The position numbers were made by a program, and so were the translations under genes. Under the pieces are notes generated by a model, which searched no databases, had not been told where the DNA came from, and saw nothing but the letters and a program-made list of their open reading frames with translations. Of a DNA stretch of 64,000 bases, positions 8,549 to 16,510 are shown in pieces (position 1 is the first letter of the stretch; every line of letters starts with the position of its first letter). The DNA is from Streptomyces zingiberis. GTDB lineage: Bacteria > Actinomycetota > Actinomycetes > Streptomycetales > Streptomycetaceae. The stretch lies in the NCBI RefSeq assembly GCF_012034935.1, contig NZ_JAATEN010000021.1, forward strand, positions 1-64,000, read 5' to 3'.

Positions 8549-8828
8549 GTCCGTTCCTTTCACCGCGGGGCCGCGGGGCTGCGGGGGGTACAGCAACGGA
8601 CCTTATAGACAGATAAGAGAATTATCGTCTGATTCCACCAATGATGGGCGGGTCGGCCGCCCCCGGTGCCCTGCGGGGCCCGGAGGGTGGGGTGGCCGGT
8701 CCCGCCGCGTCCTCGGAGGCGCCGATGATCACCTTCCCGAAACGTTCCCGCGCGGTTCGGGACACAGGGTCACGGAATGCCGGAAACCGGCGGTCACGGA
8801 GTTTTGCGACCCATGGCAGGCTGTCCTC
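8549..8828. promoter_or_regulatory. Divergent region between the SH3b genes and rpe, with dyads
   Basis: Unusually AT-rich for this genome around 8600-8640. A near-palindrome at 8607-8630 pairs GATAA with TTATC (plus AGAC with GTCT, offset by one base). On the minus strand a -10-like TATAAG is read from 8607 to 8602, about 55 bp upstream of the SH3b copy B start; no good -35 was found. Toward rpe there is TCCCGAA (8735-8741) facing TTCGGGA (8756-8762), and a repeated GGTCACGGA at 8768 and 8792. Confidence 0.4.
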
Positions 8829-9515
8829 ATGGCCGTGCAGATCAGTCCCAGCATTCTCTCCGCCGATTTCTCCCGCCTCGCGGAGGAGGCGCGTGCCGTC
8901 GAGGGCGCCGACTGGCTCCATGTCGACGTCATGGACAACCACTTCGTCCCCAACCTCACGCTCGGCGCGCCGGTCGTGGAGGCGCTCAGCCGCGCGACGG
9001 ACACCCCGCTCGACTGCCATCTGATGATCGAGGACCCGGACCGCTGGGCCGCCGGCTTCGTCGAGGCCGGCGCGGGCTCGGTCACCTTCCACGCCGAGGC
9101 CGCCGCCGCCCCCGTCCGGCTGGCCCGCGAGATCCGGGCCAAGGGGGCCCGGGCCGCGATGGCCCTCAAGCCCGCCACCCCCGTGGAGCCGTACGAGGAC
9201 CTCCTGCCGGAGCTGGACATGCTCCTGGTGATGACCGTGGAACCCGGCTTCGGCGGGCAGGCCTTCCTCGACATCACCCTGCCGAAGATCCGCCGCACCC
9301 GGGAGCTGATCGCGAAGCACGGCCTGGAGATGTGGCTCCAGGTGGACGGCGGCGTCTCGGCCGACACCATCGAGCGCTGCGCCGAGGCCGGCGCGGACGT
9401 CTTCGTGGCCGGCTCCGCCGTCTACGGCGCCGACGACCCGGCCGCGGCCGTCCGGGCGCTGCGCCGCCAGGCGGAGGAGACCCCGGCGGGGGCCGGCTGG
9501 GCCTGCGGCCACTGA
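8829..9515 (+). CDS. rpe: Ribulose-phosphate 3-epimerase
   Basis: 228 aa TIM barrel that interconverts ribulose-5-phosphate and xylulose-5-phosphate in the pentose phosphate pathway. Expected motifs are all present: QISPSILSADFSRL at the start, the metal/active-site block HVDVMDNHFVPNLTLG, CHLMIEDP, MTVEPGFGGQAF, the phosphate-binding VDGGV, and VAGSAVYGADD. The ATG at 8829 is in the right place relative to family members, although a longer open frame exists upstream. It is followed closely by a SorC-type regulator. Confidence 0.96.
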   Translation: MAVQISPSILSADFSRLAEEARAVEGADWLHVDVMDNHFVPNLTLGAPVVEALSRATDTPLDCHLMIEDPDRWAAGFVEAGAGSVTFHAEAAAAPVRLAREIRAKGARAAMALKPATPVEPYEDLLPELDMLLVMTVEPGFGGQAFLDITLPKIRRTRELIAKHGLEMWLQVDGGVSADTIERCAEAGADVFVAGSAVYGADDPAAAVRALRRQAEETPAGAGWACGH

Positions 9516-9699
9516 GCCCCGGTCCCCGCGGGCAGCGGGAAGCGCCCCGGAGGACACGGAGCGATGAACTCCGGTGAACTTGCCGGGGCGGGGGGCCACG
9601 GGCACCGGCCGCCGGCCGCCGCTTCTGACAGGATGGCGGTGGCGGGCTCAGCAACGGGGCAGCGACCAGAGAACCAGCGAACCAGAGAAGGAGAACGCG

Positions 9700-10716
9700 G
9701 TGTCGACGGGCCGGTCAGCCATGCGGATGGGACCCGCGGAGCTGGTGCAGGCGGCGGCCATGGCCCGCCGCTTCTACCTGGAGGGCAAGTCGAAGATCCA
9801 GATCGCGGAGGAGTTCGGCGTCAGCCGCTTCAAGGTGGCCCGGGTGCTGGAGACGGCGCTCGAACGCGATCTGGTGCGCATCGAGATCCGCGTCCCGGCC
9901 GAGCTGGACGCCGAGGCCTCCGACGCGCTGCGTGCCCGCTACGGCCTGCGCCACGCCGTCGTCGTCGAGTCGCCCTCCGACGCCGAGGACGACGGGGTGG
10001 ACCCGGAGAACCTCGGCGAGGTCGCCGCCGACCTGCTCGGTGAACTGGTCAGCGAGGGCGACGTCCTGGGCCTCGCCTGGGGCCGTTCCACCATCCACAT
10101 GGCCGCCGCCCTGGACCGGCTGCCCCCCTGTACCGTCGTCCAGCTCACGGGCGTGTACGACGCCGGGACCGCCGAGCGCGGCTCGGTGGAGGCCGTCCGC
10201 CGGGCCGCGACCGTCTCCGGCGGCGAGGCGCACCCCATCTACGCGCCGATGCTGCTGCCCGACGCCACCACCGCGGCGGCGCTCCGGGCCCAGCCCGGCA
10301 TCGCCCGGGCCTTCGAGTACTTCGACAAGGTCACCGTGGCGGCCGTCTCCATCGGCTCCTGGGAGCCGGGCGTCTCCACCGTCCACGACATGCTGTCGGA
10401 CGAGGAGCGGGCCCACTACGCCTCGCTGGGCGCCGCCGCGGAGATGTCCGCGCACCTCTTCGCCGCCGACGGGCGGACGATCGGCCGTGACCTGGGGGAG
10501 CGCTGCATCACGGTCGAGGCCGACCGGCTGCGCCGCATCCCCGAGGTGGTCGCCATCGCGGGCGGGCGCCGGAAGTCGGCCGCGATCGACGCGGTGCTCC
10601 GCTCCGGCCTGGTCACCAGCCTCGTCACGGACACCGCCGCCGCGGACCGCCTGCTCCGCGAGACCGGCCCGCAGCCGCGCCCGGCCCTGGACCGGGTGGA
10701 CCCCGAGAGGGCCTGA
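9700..10716 (+). CDS. SorC/DeoR-family transcriptional regulator
   Basis: 338 aa. The N-terminal HTH is QAAAMARRFYLEGKSKIQIA followed by EEFGVSRFKVARVLETA, typical of the SorC family. Residues 60-330 form the sugar-phosphate-binding effector domain, with LGLAWGRSTIHMAAAL, the region VVQLTGVYDAGTAERGSVE, and VAIAGGRRKSAAIDAVLRSG near the end. The GTG at 9700 is preceded by GAGAAGGAGA. The ligand is probably a phosphorylated sugar or polyol. The neighbour rpe suggests pentose-phosphate metabolism, but that is only context. Confidence 0.85.
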   Translation: MSTGRSAMRMGPAELVQAAAMARRFYLEGKSKIQIAEEFGVSRFKVARVLETALERDLVRIEIRVPAELDAEASDALRARYGLRHAVVVESPSDAEDDGVDPENLGEVAADLLGELVSEGDVLGLAWGRSTIHMAAALDRLPPCTVVQLTGVYDAGTAERGSVEAVRRAATVSGGEAHPIYAPMLLPDATTAAALRAQPGIARAFEYFDKVTVAAVSIGSWEPGVSTVHDMLSDEERAHYASLGAAAEMSAHLFAADGRTIGRDLGERCITVEADRLRRIPEVVAIAGGRRKSAAIDAVLRSGLVTSLVTDTAAADRLLRETGPQPRPALDRVDPERA

Positions 10717-11080
10717 GCGCGCGGGCGGGCCCCTCCCGGCTCGGCCCGGCCGTCCCGTCACCGGACCGTGCCCGGTCCTCGCGTCGCGTCTCCCCATCCC
10801 GATCCGGCCGTTCCGCGCCACGGAGTTCATCACCGCCCCGCGAGGGGTCTGCGATTCCTCAGGTGGGCGGCCAGTAACAAGCCTTTGGCGCCGCATCGGC
10901 GGCCCCGCCCAACCCGGCCGGCAGGGGAGAGCGACGGCCCGGGACAGGCGCGGGCCGCCCCCGCCGTTCCGCCGAGCCGTGCGGCTCCGCCCGTTCCCCG
11001 CCCATCCGCCGGCTCCGCCCGGCCACGAGGGCCCGCCGGTCCGCCGGGTTCCCGGACCTCCGTCCGGTGCGCCGGTCGGC
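10717..11080. other. Gene-free stretch before guaB1
   Basis: No supported gene. The open frames crossing it are low-complexity Arg/Pro/Ala. No tRNA or repeat was recognised. Confidence 0.5.
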
Positions 11081-11220
11081 TAGCATTCCGGAGCAAGGCA
11101 GGTTTTCCAGCCCGGCAGGCGAGCCCCCGCACCCTCCGTCCCGGAGGCGCAGACGACGGCGGGGGCCCTTTGCTGTGCGGACGGGGGTCCTGCGCCATCT
11201 CGCGTGAAAATGTGGGACCT
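11081..11220 (+). promoter_or_regulatory. guaB1 leader with nested hairpins
   Basis: A -10-like TAGCAT at 11081-11086 would start transcription near 11092. This gives a leader of about 130 nt. It can fold with an outer stem GCCCCCGC (11123-11130) with GCGGGGGC (11159-11166), enclosing a hairpin CCTCCG (11133-11138) with CGGAGG (11142-11147). The outer stem is followed by CCCTTTGC. This could be an attenuator or an uncharacterised structured leader. It does not match the purine riboswitch or any other family that I know. The -35 box is weak. Confidence 0.35.
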
Positions 11221-12684
11221 ATGCACTTCCTTGAGCCCGGCACGGGGCGCCGCGTGGACGCGGCTCCGGTTCCCTACGACCTGACGTACGACGATGTCTT
11301 CATGGTGCCGAACCGTTCCTCCGTGGGATCCCGGCACGGGGTGGACCTCTCCTCCTCCGACGGGACCGGCACCACCGTCCCGATCGTCGTCGCCAACATG
11401 ACCGCGATCGCGGGCCGCCGCATGGCCGAGACGGTGGCCCGCCGCGGCGGGCTCGTCGTCCTGCCGCAGGACATCCCGCTGGGGGTCGTCAGCGAGGTGA
11501 TCTCCTGGGTGAAGCGGCGCCACCACGTCCTCGACACCCCGATCACCCTGCCGCCGGCCGGGACGGTCGCGGAGGCGCTCTCCCTGCTCCACAAGCGGGC
11601 GCACGGCGCGGTGGTCGTCGTCGAGGACGGGCGGCCCGTGGGCGTCGTCACCGAGACGGACCTGAACGGGGTGGACCGCTTCACCCAGCTCTCCGAGGTC
11701 ATGTCCCGCGAACCGCTGCTCGTGGACGAGGACGTCGACCCGCGGGACGCCTTCAACCGGCTCGACGCGGCCCACCGCCGGCTGGCGCCCGCCGTGGACG
11801 CGGACGGGCGTCTCGTCGGCATCCTCACCCGCAAGGGCGCGCTCCGCGCCACCCTCTACACCCCCAACACCGACGCGGCGGGCCGGCTGCGCGTCGCCGC
11901 GGCCGTCGGGATCAACGGGGAGGCCGTACGGCGGGCCGAGGCGCTGTTCGCGGCCGGTGTGGACACCCTCGTCGTGGACACCGCCCACGGCCACCAGGAG
12001 TCCATGCTCACCACGGTGCGGGAGATCCGCGCCCTGGATCCGGCGGTCCCGGTGGTCGCGGGCAACGTCGTCTCCGCGGAGGGCGTGCGGGATCTGGTGG
12101 CGGCGGGCGCCGACATCGTCAAGGTGGGGGTCGGGCCCGGCGCCATGTGCACCACCCGCATGATGACGGGCGTGGGCCGCCCGCAGTTCTCCGCCGTGCG
12201 CGAGTGCGCCGCCGAGGCGCGCCGGCTCGGCCGCCACGTGTGGGCCGACGGCGGGGTGCGCCACCCGCGGGACGTGGCCATGGCCCTGGCGGCCGGCGCC
12301 TCCAACGTCATGATCGGCTCCTGGTTCGCCGGGACGTACGAGTCCCCCGGGGACCTCCAGCAGTCCCCGGACGGCCGCCTCTACAAGGAGAGCTTCGGGA
12401 TGGCCTCGGCGCGGGCCGTCCGGCGGCGTACCAGCGAGGAATCGGCGTACGACCGGGCGCGGAAGGGGCTGTTCGAGGAGGGCATCTCCACCTCCCGGAT
12501 GTATCTGGACCCGGAGCGGCCCGGGGTGGAGGACCTGCTCGACTCGATCGTCGCCGGTCTCCGCAGCTCCTGCACCTACGCGGGCGCCTCCACCCTCGAC
12601 GAGTTCCACGAGCGGGCCGTGGTCGGGGTGCAGAGCGCCGCCGGTTACGCGGAGGGCAAGCCGCTCCACGCCAGCTGGGGCTGA
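11221..12684 (+). CDS. guaB1: GuaB1-type GMP reductase (IMPDH/GMPR family, CBS-containing)
   Basis: 487 aa. TIM-barrel IMPDH/GMPR fold with an inserted CBS pair at about residues 105-210 (GAVVVVEDGRPVGVVTETDL and VDADGRLVGILTRKG). The catalytic cysteine is Cys310 in VGVGPGAMCTTRMMTG. The C-terminal part has SWFAGTYESPGDL and GMASARAVRRRTSEES. The full-length IMPDH flap Arg-Tyr signature was not found. Actinobacterial GuaB1 of this layout has been described (in mycobacteria) as a GMP reductase carrying CBS domains, so GMP to IMP is the likely reaction rather than IMP oxidation. The ATG at 11221 gives the family N-terminus LTYDDVFMVPN. Confidence 0.85.
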   Translation: MHFLEPGTGRRVDAAPVPYDLTYDDVFMVPNRSSVGSRHGVDLSSSDGTGTTVPIVVANMTAIAGRRMAETVARRGGLVVLPQDIPLGVVSEVISWVKRRHHVLDTPITLPPAGTVAEALSLLHKRAHGAVVVVEDGRPVGVVTETDLNGVDRFTQLSEVMSREPLLVDEDVDPRDAFNRLDAAHRRLAPAVDADGRLVGILTRKGALRATLYTPNTDAAGRLRVAAAVGINGEAVRRAEALFAAGVDTLVVDTAHGHQESMLTTVREIRALDPAVPVVAGNVVSAEGVRDLVAAGADIVKVGVGPGAMCTTRMMTGVGRPQFSAVRECAAEARRLGRHVWADGGVRHPRDVAMALAAGASNVMIGSWFAGTYESPGDLQQSPDGRLYKESFGMASARAVRRRTSEESAYDRARKGLFEEGISTSRMYLDPERPGVEDLLDSIVAGLRSSCTYAGASTLDEFHERAVVGVQSAAGYAEGKPLHASWG

Positions 12685-12689
12685 GCCCG

Positions 12690-12720
12690 GTGCCCGCCGT
12701 GGGGGACCCGCGGCGGGCAC
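12690..12720 (+). terminator. Hairpin terminator after guaB1
   Basis: Perfect 10-bp arms GTGCCCGCCG (12690-12699) and CGGCGGGCAC (12711-12720) with an 11-nt loop, beginning 5 nt after the guaB1 stop. There is no T-run, as is usual in Streptomyces. Confidence 0.7.
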
Positions 12721-12767
12721 CGCGCACCGTACCGGGCTCGGGGCCGGTGAACTGTGGTGTACTCCGT

Positions 12768-12807
12768 GGACCGGGCCGGGCCTGACCGGACCGGGCCGGG
12801 CCCGACC
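12768..12807. repeat. Tandem 20-bp repeat upstream of the Lrp gene
   Basis: Two abutting copies (12768-12787 and 12788-12807) that differ at a single base (19/20). It lies in the 328-nt gene-free gap before the Lrp-type regulator. A possible promoter element TACTCC is just upstream at about 12760. Nothing else was recognised in this gap. Confidence 0.6.
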
Positions 12808-13012
12808 GGGAGCACTGCCCCGTCCCGGCCCCGGCCCCGGCGTGCGGGAGGCCCGGGCGACGGGCGGCTCCGGTGCCCCGGCCCCGGGCCGTGCCGCCGG
12901 CGTCCATGAGCCCCGCCGCCTGCCGCCGCCGTGCCGCCGCCTCCGCGCGGCGGGCCCGGCCCGTCCGCCGCCCGTGACCGTCCGCCCCCCCCGGAGAGGT
13001 GATCCGAGCGCC

Positions 13013-13468
13013 GTGCGCCTGAACGAACTCGACGAACGCATCGTCCGCGCCCTCGCCGGGGACGCCCGCCGCTCCTACGCCGATGTCGGGGCGGAGGTCG
13101 GGCTCTCCGCCCCTGCCGTCAAACGGCGGGTGGACCGCCTGCGCGCCGAGGGCGCCATCACCGGGTTCACCGTCCGGGTGGACCCGGCGGCGCTCGGCTG
13201 GGAGACGGAGGGCTTCATCGAGCTGTACTGCCGCCGGCACACCTCGCCCGAGGCGATCCGGCGGGGGCTCGCGCGCTATCCCGAGGTGGTGTCCGCGTCC
13301 ACCGTCACCGGTGAGGCGGACGCCGTGGCGCAGATCTTCGCCTCGGACATGCGCCACTTCGAGCGGGTGCTGGAGCAGATCGCCGGCGAGCCCTATGTGG
13401 AACGGACCAAGTCCGTGCTCGTCCTCTCGCCGCTGCTGCGGCGCTACGGCTCCGGGGCGCCCGGCTGA
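13013..13468 (+). CDS. Lrp/AsnC-family regulator, probably of lysine catabolism
   Basis: 151 aa, the usual length. The N-terminal HTH covers LNELDERIVRALAGDARRSY and VGLSAPAVKRRVDRLRAEG. The C-terminal RAM (ligand-binding, oligomerising) domain follows, with VVSASTVTGEADAVAQIFAS. The GTG at 13013 follows GGAGAGG. It sits directly upstream of and co-directional with davA-davB, and the davA promoter has three phased repeats that suit an Lrp-type octamer. A lysine-responsive activator of davAB is therefore inferred; the ligand is not shown. Confidence 0.88.
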   Translation: MRLNELDERIVRALAGDARRSYADVGAEVGLSAPAVKRRVDRLRAEGAITGFTVRVDPAALGWETEGFIELYCRRHTSPEAIRRGLARYPEVVSASTVTGEADAVAQIFASDMRHFERVLEQIAGEPYVERTKSVLVLSPLLRRYGSGAPG

Positions 13469-13530
13469 CACCCGCCGGGGCGCCCCGCCGCGCTCTCCGC
13501 GGGCCGGCGCGACGGGCGCGCGCCCTCTGC

Positions 13531-13626
13531 GCAATGAATCGCCGTGAGAAGGCCCGCAGACGCAACGAATCGCGCGCCGGTGGCAACGGTCGCGGCTTGT
13601 CCGGCCGTGACGGGCGAACGTACCGT
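13531..13626 (+). promoter_or_regulatory. davA promoter with three phased repeats (candidate Lrp sites)
   Basis: GCAATGAATCGC (13531-13542), GCAACGAATCGC (13562-13573) and a shorter GCAACGGTCGC (13583-13593). Start-to-start spacings are 31 and 21 bp, close to three and two helical turns, so the sites lie on one face of the DNA. A promoter follows: -35 TTGTCC (13597-13602), 18 bp, -10 TACCGT (13621-13626), with davA 47 nt downstream. Upstream phased sites suggest activation, as is typical for Lrp-family proteins. Confidence 0.6.
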
Positions 13627-13673
13627 TTTTCCGTCCCCCTCATCGCCCGATTCGTACCGCCCCGAGGTCCGTC

Positions 13674-14480
13674 ATGCCGCCGTTGCCTATCGCCCTGCTC
13701 CAGAGTTCCGGCCGCCCGGGCGACGTGGCGCACAACCTGCGGCTGCTCGACGAGGCCGCGGGGCGCGCGGCGTCCGCCGGTGCCCGGCTGCTGGTCACCC
13801 CCGAACTGTTCCTCACCGGTTACGCCGTCGGCAGCGCCCTGCCCCGGCTGGCCGAGACCGCGGACGGGCCGTCCGCCGGCCGCGTCGCCGCGACCGCCGC
13901 GCACCACGGCGTGGCCGTCGCCCTCGGCTATCCCGAGCGGGACGGCCGCGCCCTGTACAACGCCGTCTCCCTGACCGGCCCCGACGGCACGCGGCTCGCC
14001 GGCTACCGCAAGACCCATCTCTACGGGGAGTTCGAGACCGCCGCCTTCACCCCCGGCGACCGGGCCGTCGTCCAGGCGGAGCTGGACGGAACCCGGCTCG
14101 GCCTGCTGGTCTGCTACGACGTGGAGTTCCCGGAGACGGTGCGCGCGCACGCGCTGGCCGGCACGGAACTGCTGCTCGTGCCCACCGCGCTGATGCGCCC
14201 CTACGAGATCGTCCCGCGGACCCTGCTGCCCGCGCGGGCCTGGGAGAACCAGCTCCACATCGCGTACGCCAACCGCACCGGGCCCGAAGGGGAGTTCGAC
14301 TTCGCCGGGCTGAGCTGTCTGGCCGCGCCGGACGGCACCGTGCCCGCCCGCGCCGGGCGCGGTGAGGAACTGCTGTTCGCCGAGGCCGACCCGGAGACGC
14401 TGCGCCGCTCCCGCGCCGCCAACCCCTATCTGCGGGACCGGCGCCCGGAACTCTACGGCCCGCTCGCCGCCCGCGGCTGA
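13674..14480 (+). CDS. davA: 5-aminopentanamidase (DavA), nitrilase superfamily
   Basis: 268 aa. Carbon-nitrogen hydrolase that converts 5-aminovaleramide to 5-aminovalerate and ammonia. The Glu-Lys-Cys triad is visible as Glu44 (VTPELFLTGY), Lys113 (YRKTHLYGEF) and Cys147 (GLLVCYDVEFPE). Long stretches resemble Pseudomonas putida DavA as I remember it: ETADGPSAG, GYPERDGRALYNAVSL, and the C-terminal NPYLRDRRPELY. The next gene is davB, the monooxygenase that makes its substrate, which strengthens the call over other nitrilase-family functions. Confidence 0.85.
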   Translation: MPPLPIALLQSSGRPGDVAHNLRLLDEAAGRAASAGARLLVTPELFLTGYAVGSALPRLAETADGPSAGRVAATAAHHGVAVALGYPERDGRALYNAVSLTGPDGTRLAGYRKTHLYGEFETAAFTPGDRAVVQAELDGTRLGLLVCYDVEFPETVRAHALAGTELLLVPTALMRPYEIVPRTLLPARAWENQLHIAYANRTGPEGEFDFAGLSCLAAPDGTVPARAGRGEELLFAEADPETLRRSRAANPYLRDRRPELYGPLAARG

Positions 14481-14603
14481 CGCGCGAGTCGGCGCGCCCG
14501 GGCGCAGGCAGCCACCGGGGGCCGTCTCCCACGCCCGGACGACCCCCGCCCGCACCACCGCACCCGTGGGGCAACCGCCCGCGCCCGCGGCACCCGTGAC
14601 CCC

Positions 14604-14680
14604 GAACCGCCCGCAGCGCCGTACCCGAACCGCCCGCACCGCCGTACCCCCGCACCGCCCCGTACCCCCGCACCGCCGTA
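14604..14680. repeat. Tandem GC-rich repeats between davA and davB
   Basis: Two adjacent 23-bp units, 14604-14626 and 14627-14649, differ at one base. They are followed by two shortened units containing GCACCGCC and CGTACC up to about 14680. The array ends just before the davB ribosome binding site. It could affect the spacing or translation of davB; slippage is the simplest origin. Confidence 0.6.
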
Positions 14681-14698
14681 CCGCCAGGAGAGCAGCCG

Positions 14699-16405
14699 AT
14701 GACGTCCGTGCCCACCGCCGTCCACGACGAGCAGCACGCCCAGGCCCAGGCCCGGCCCCCCATCACCATGATCGGCCCGGATTTCCCCTTCCCCTACGAC
14801 GACCACCTGGCGCATCCGGCCGGTCTCGGCTCGGTGCCCGCAGCCGAGCACGGCACCGAGGTCGCGGTCATCGGCGGCGGCCTGTCCGGCCTGGTCACGG
14901 CGTACGAGCTGATGAAGACGGGGCTGAAGCCGGTGGTCTACGAGGCCGACCGGATCGGCGGCCGGCTCCGTACCGTGGGCTTCGAGGGCTGTGACCCGGG
15001 GCTGACGGCCGAGATGGGCGCCATGCGCTTCCCGCCGTCCTCCACCGCCTTCCGGCACTACGTCGACCTGGTGGGCCTGGAGACGAAGCCCTTCCCCAAC
15101 CCGCTCGCGCCGGGCACCCCGTCCACCGTGGTGGACCTCAAGGGGCGGTCCCACTACGCGCGGACGCTGGAGGACCTGCCGCCGGTCTTCACCGAGGTGA
15201 TGAACGCCTGGAACACCTGTCTGGAGGAGGGCGCCGACTTCGCCGCGATGCAGCGGGCGCTGCGGGAGCGGGACACCGAGGCGATCCGGGCGATCTGGGC
15301 CCCGCTGGTGGAGAAGCTGGACAACCAGACGTTCTACGGCTTCCTCTGCGACTCCCCGGCCTTCCGTTCGTTCCGGCACCGGGAGATCTTCGGACAGGTC
15401 GGCTTCGGCACCGGGGGCTGGGACACCGACTTCCCCAACTCGATCCTGGAGATCCTCCGGGTCGTCTACACCGGCGCCGACGACGATCACCGGGGCATCG
15501 TCGGCGGCAGCCAGCAGCTGCCGCTGCGGCTGTGGGAGCACCGGCCCGAGAAGGGCGTCCACTGGCCGCGGGGGACCTCGCTCGCCGATCTGCACGCGGG
15601 GCGCCGGCCGCGTCCGGCGGTGACCCGGCTGCACCGCACCGCGGGCAACGGCATCACCGTGACCGACGCCGAGGGCCGTATCCGCACCTACCGGGCCGCG
15701 GTGTTCACGGCGCAGTCCTGGATGCTGCTGTCGAAGATCGACTGTGATGACGCGCTCTTCCCGATCGATCACTGGACCGCCGTGGAGCGCACCCATTACA
15801 TGGAGTCCTCCAAGCTGTTCGTCCCGGTCGACCGGCCGTTCTGGCTGGACCGGGACGAGGAGACCGGCCGGGACCGGATGAGCATGACGCTCACCGACCG
15901 GATGACCCGCGGCACCTATCTGCTGGACGACGGCCCGGACCGGCCCGCCGTGATCTGCCTCTCCTACACCTGGTGCGACGACAGCTCCAAGTGGCTGCCG
16001 CTGAACGCGCACGAGCGGATGGAGGTCATGCTGAAGTCGCTCCGCGAGATCTATCCGAAGGTGGACATCCGCAAGCACGTCATCGGTGACCCGGTCACCG
16101 TCTCCTGGGAGGACGAGCCGTGCTTCATGGGCGCGTTCAAGGCCAACCTCCCCGGCCACTACCGCTACCAGCGGCGGCTGTTCACGCACTTCATGCAGGA
16201 CCGGCTGCCCGCGGACCGGCGCGGCCTCTTCCTCGCCGGTGACGACGTCTCCTGGACGGCGGGGTGGGCCGAGGGCGCGGTGCAGACGGCGCTGAACGCC
16301 GTGTGGGGGGTGATCCACCACTTCGGGGGCGGGACCGACCCGTCCAATCCGGGGCCGGGCGACCGCTTCGACGAACTGGCGCCGGTCGAACTGCCGGAGG
16401 ACTGA
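14699..16405 (+). CDS. davB: Lysine 2-monooxygenase (DavB), flavoprotein
   Basis: 568 aa. FAD-dependent amine-oxidase-fold enzyme that oxidatively decarboxylates L-lysine to 5-aminovaleramide. The dinucleotide-binding motif is VAVIGGGLSGLVTAYE (about residues 55-70), then VVYEADRIGGRLRT. The sequence matches the P. putida enzyme closely in my memory: ITMIGPDFPFPYDDHLAHP, AEMGAMRFPPSSTAFRHYVD, IFGQVGFGTGGWDTDFPNS, and FLAGDDVSWTAGWAEGAVQT. The ATG at 14699 follows CCAGGAGAG. The rest of the aminovalerate route (davT, davD, glutarate genes) is not in this window. Confidence 0.88.
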   Translation: MTSVPTAVHDEQHAQAQARPPITMIGPDFPFPYDDHLAHPAGLGSVPAAEHGTEVAVIGGGLSGLVTAYELMKTGLKPVVYEADRIGGRLRTVGFEGCDPGLTAEMGAMRFPPSSTAFRHYVDLVGLETKPFPNPLAPGTPSTVVDLKGRSHYARTLEDLPPVFTEVMNAWNTCLEEGADFAAMQRALRERDTEAIRAIWAPLVEKLDNQTFYGFLCDSPAFRSFRHREIFGQVGFGTGGWDTDFPNSILEILRVVYTGADDDHRGIVGGSQQLPLRLWEHRPEKGVHWPRGTSLADLHAGRRPRPAVTRLHRTAGNGITVTDAEGRIRTYRAAVFTAQSWMLLSKIDCDDALFPIDHWTAVERTHYMESSKLFVPVDRPFWLDRDEETGRDRMSMTLTDRMTRGTYLLDDGPDRPAVICLSYTWCDDSSKWLPLNAHERMEVMLKSLREIYPKVDIRKHVIGDPVTVSWEDEPCFMGAFKANLPGHYRYQRRLFTHFMQDRLPADRRGLFLAGDDVSWTAGWAEGAVQTALNAVWGVIHHFGGGTDPSNPGPGDRFDELAPVELPED

Positions 16406-16510
16406 GCGGGCCCTGCCGTGGCGCGGTCCCGCGGAGCCCCTCAAGGCGGCGCTCCGTTCCACGGGGACGGGCACCGGCGCGCGCTGAACGGGGCTCCGCG
16501 GGTGGCCGTC

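Noticed and set aside
11221..12684. Ordinary IMP dehydrogenase (guaB)
   Set aside because: The sequence has the GuaB1 layout, described in mycobacteria as a GMP reductase with CBS domains; the flap signature of IMPDH was not seen.
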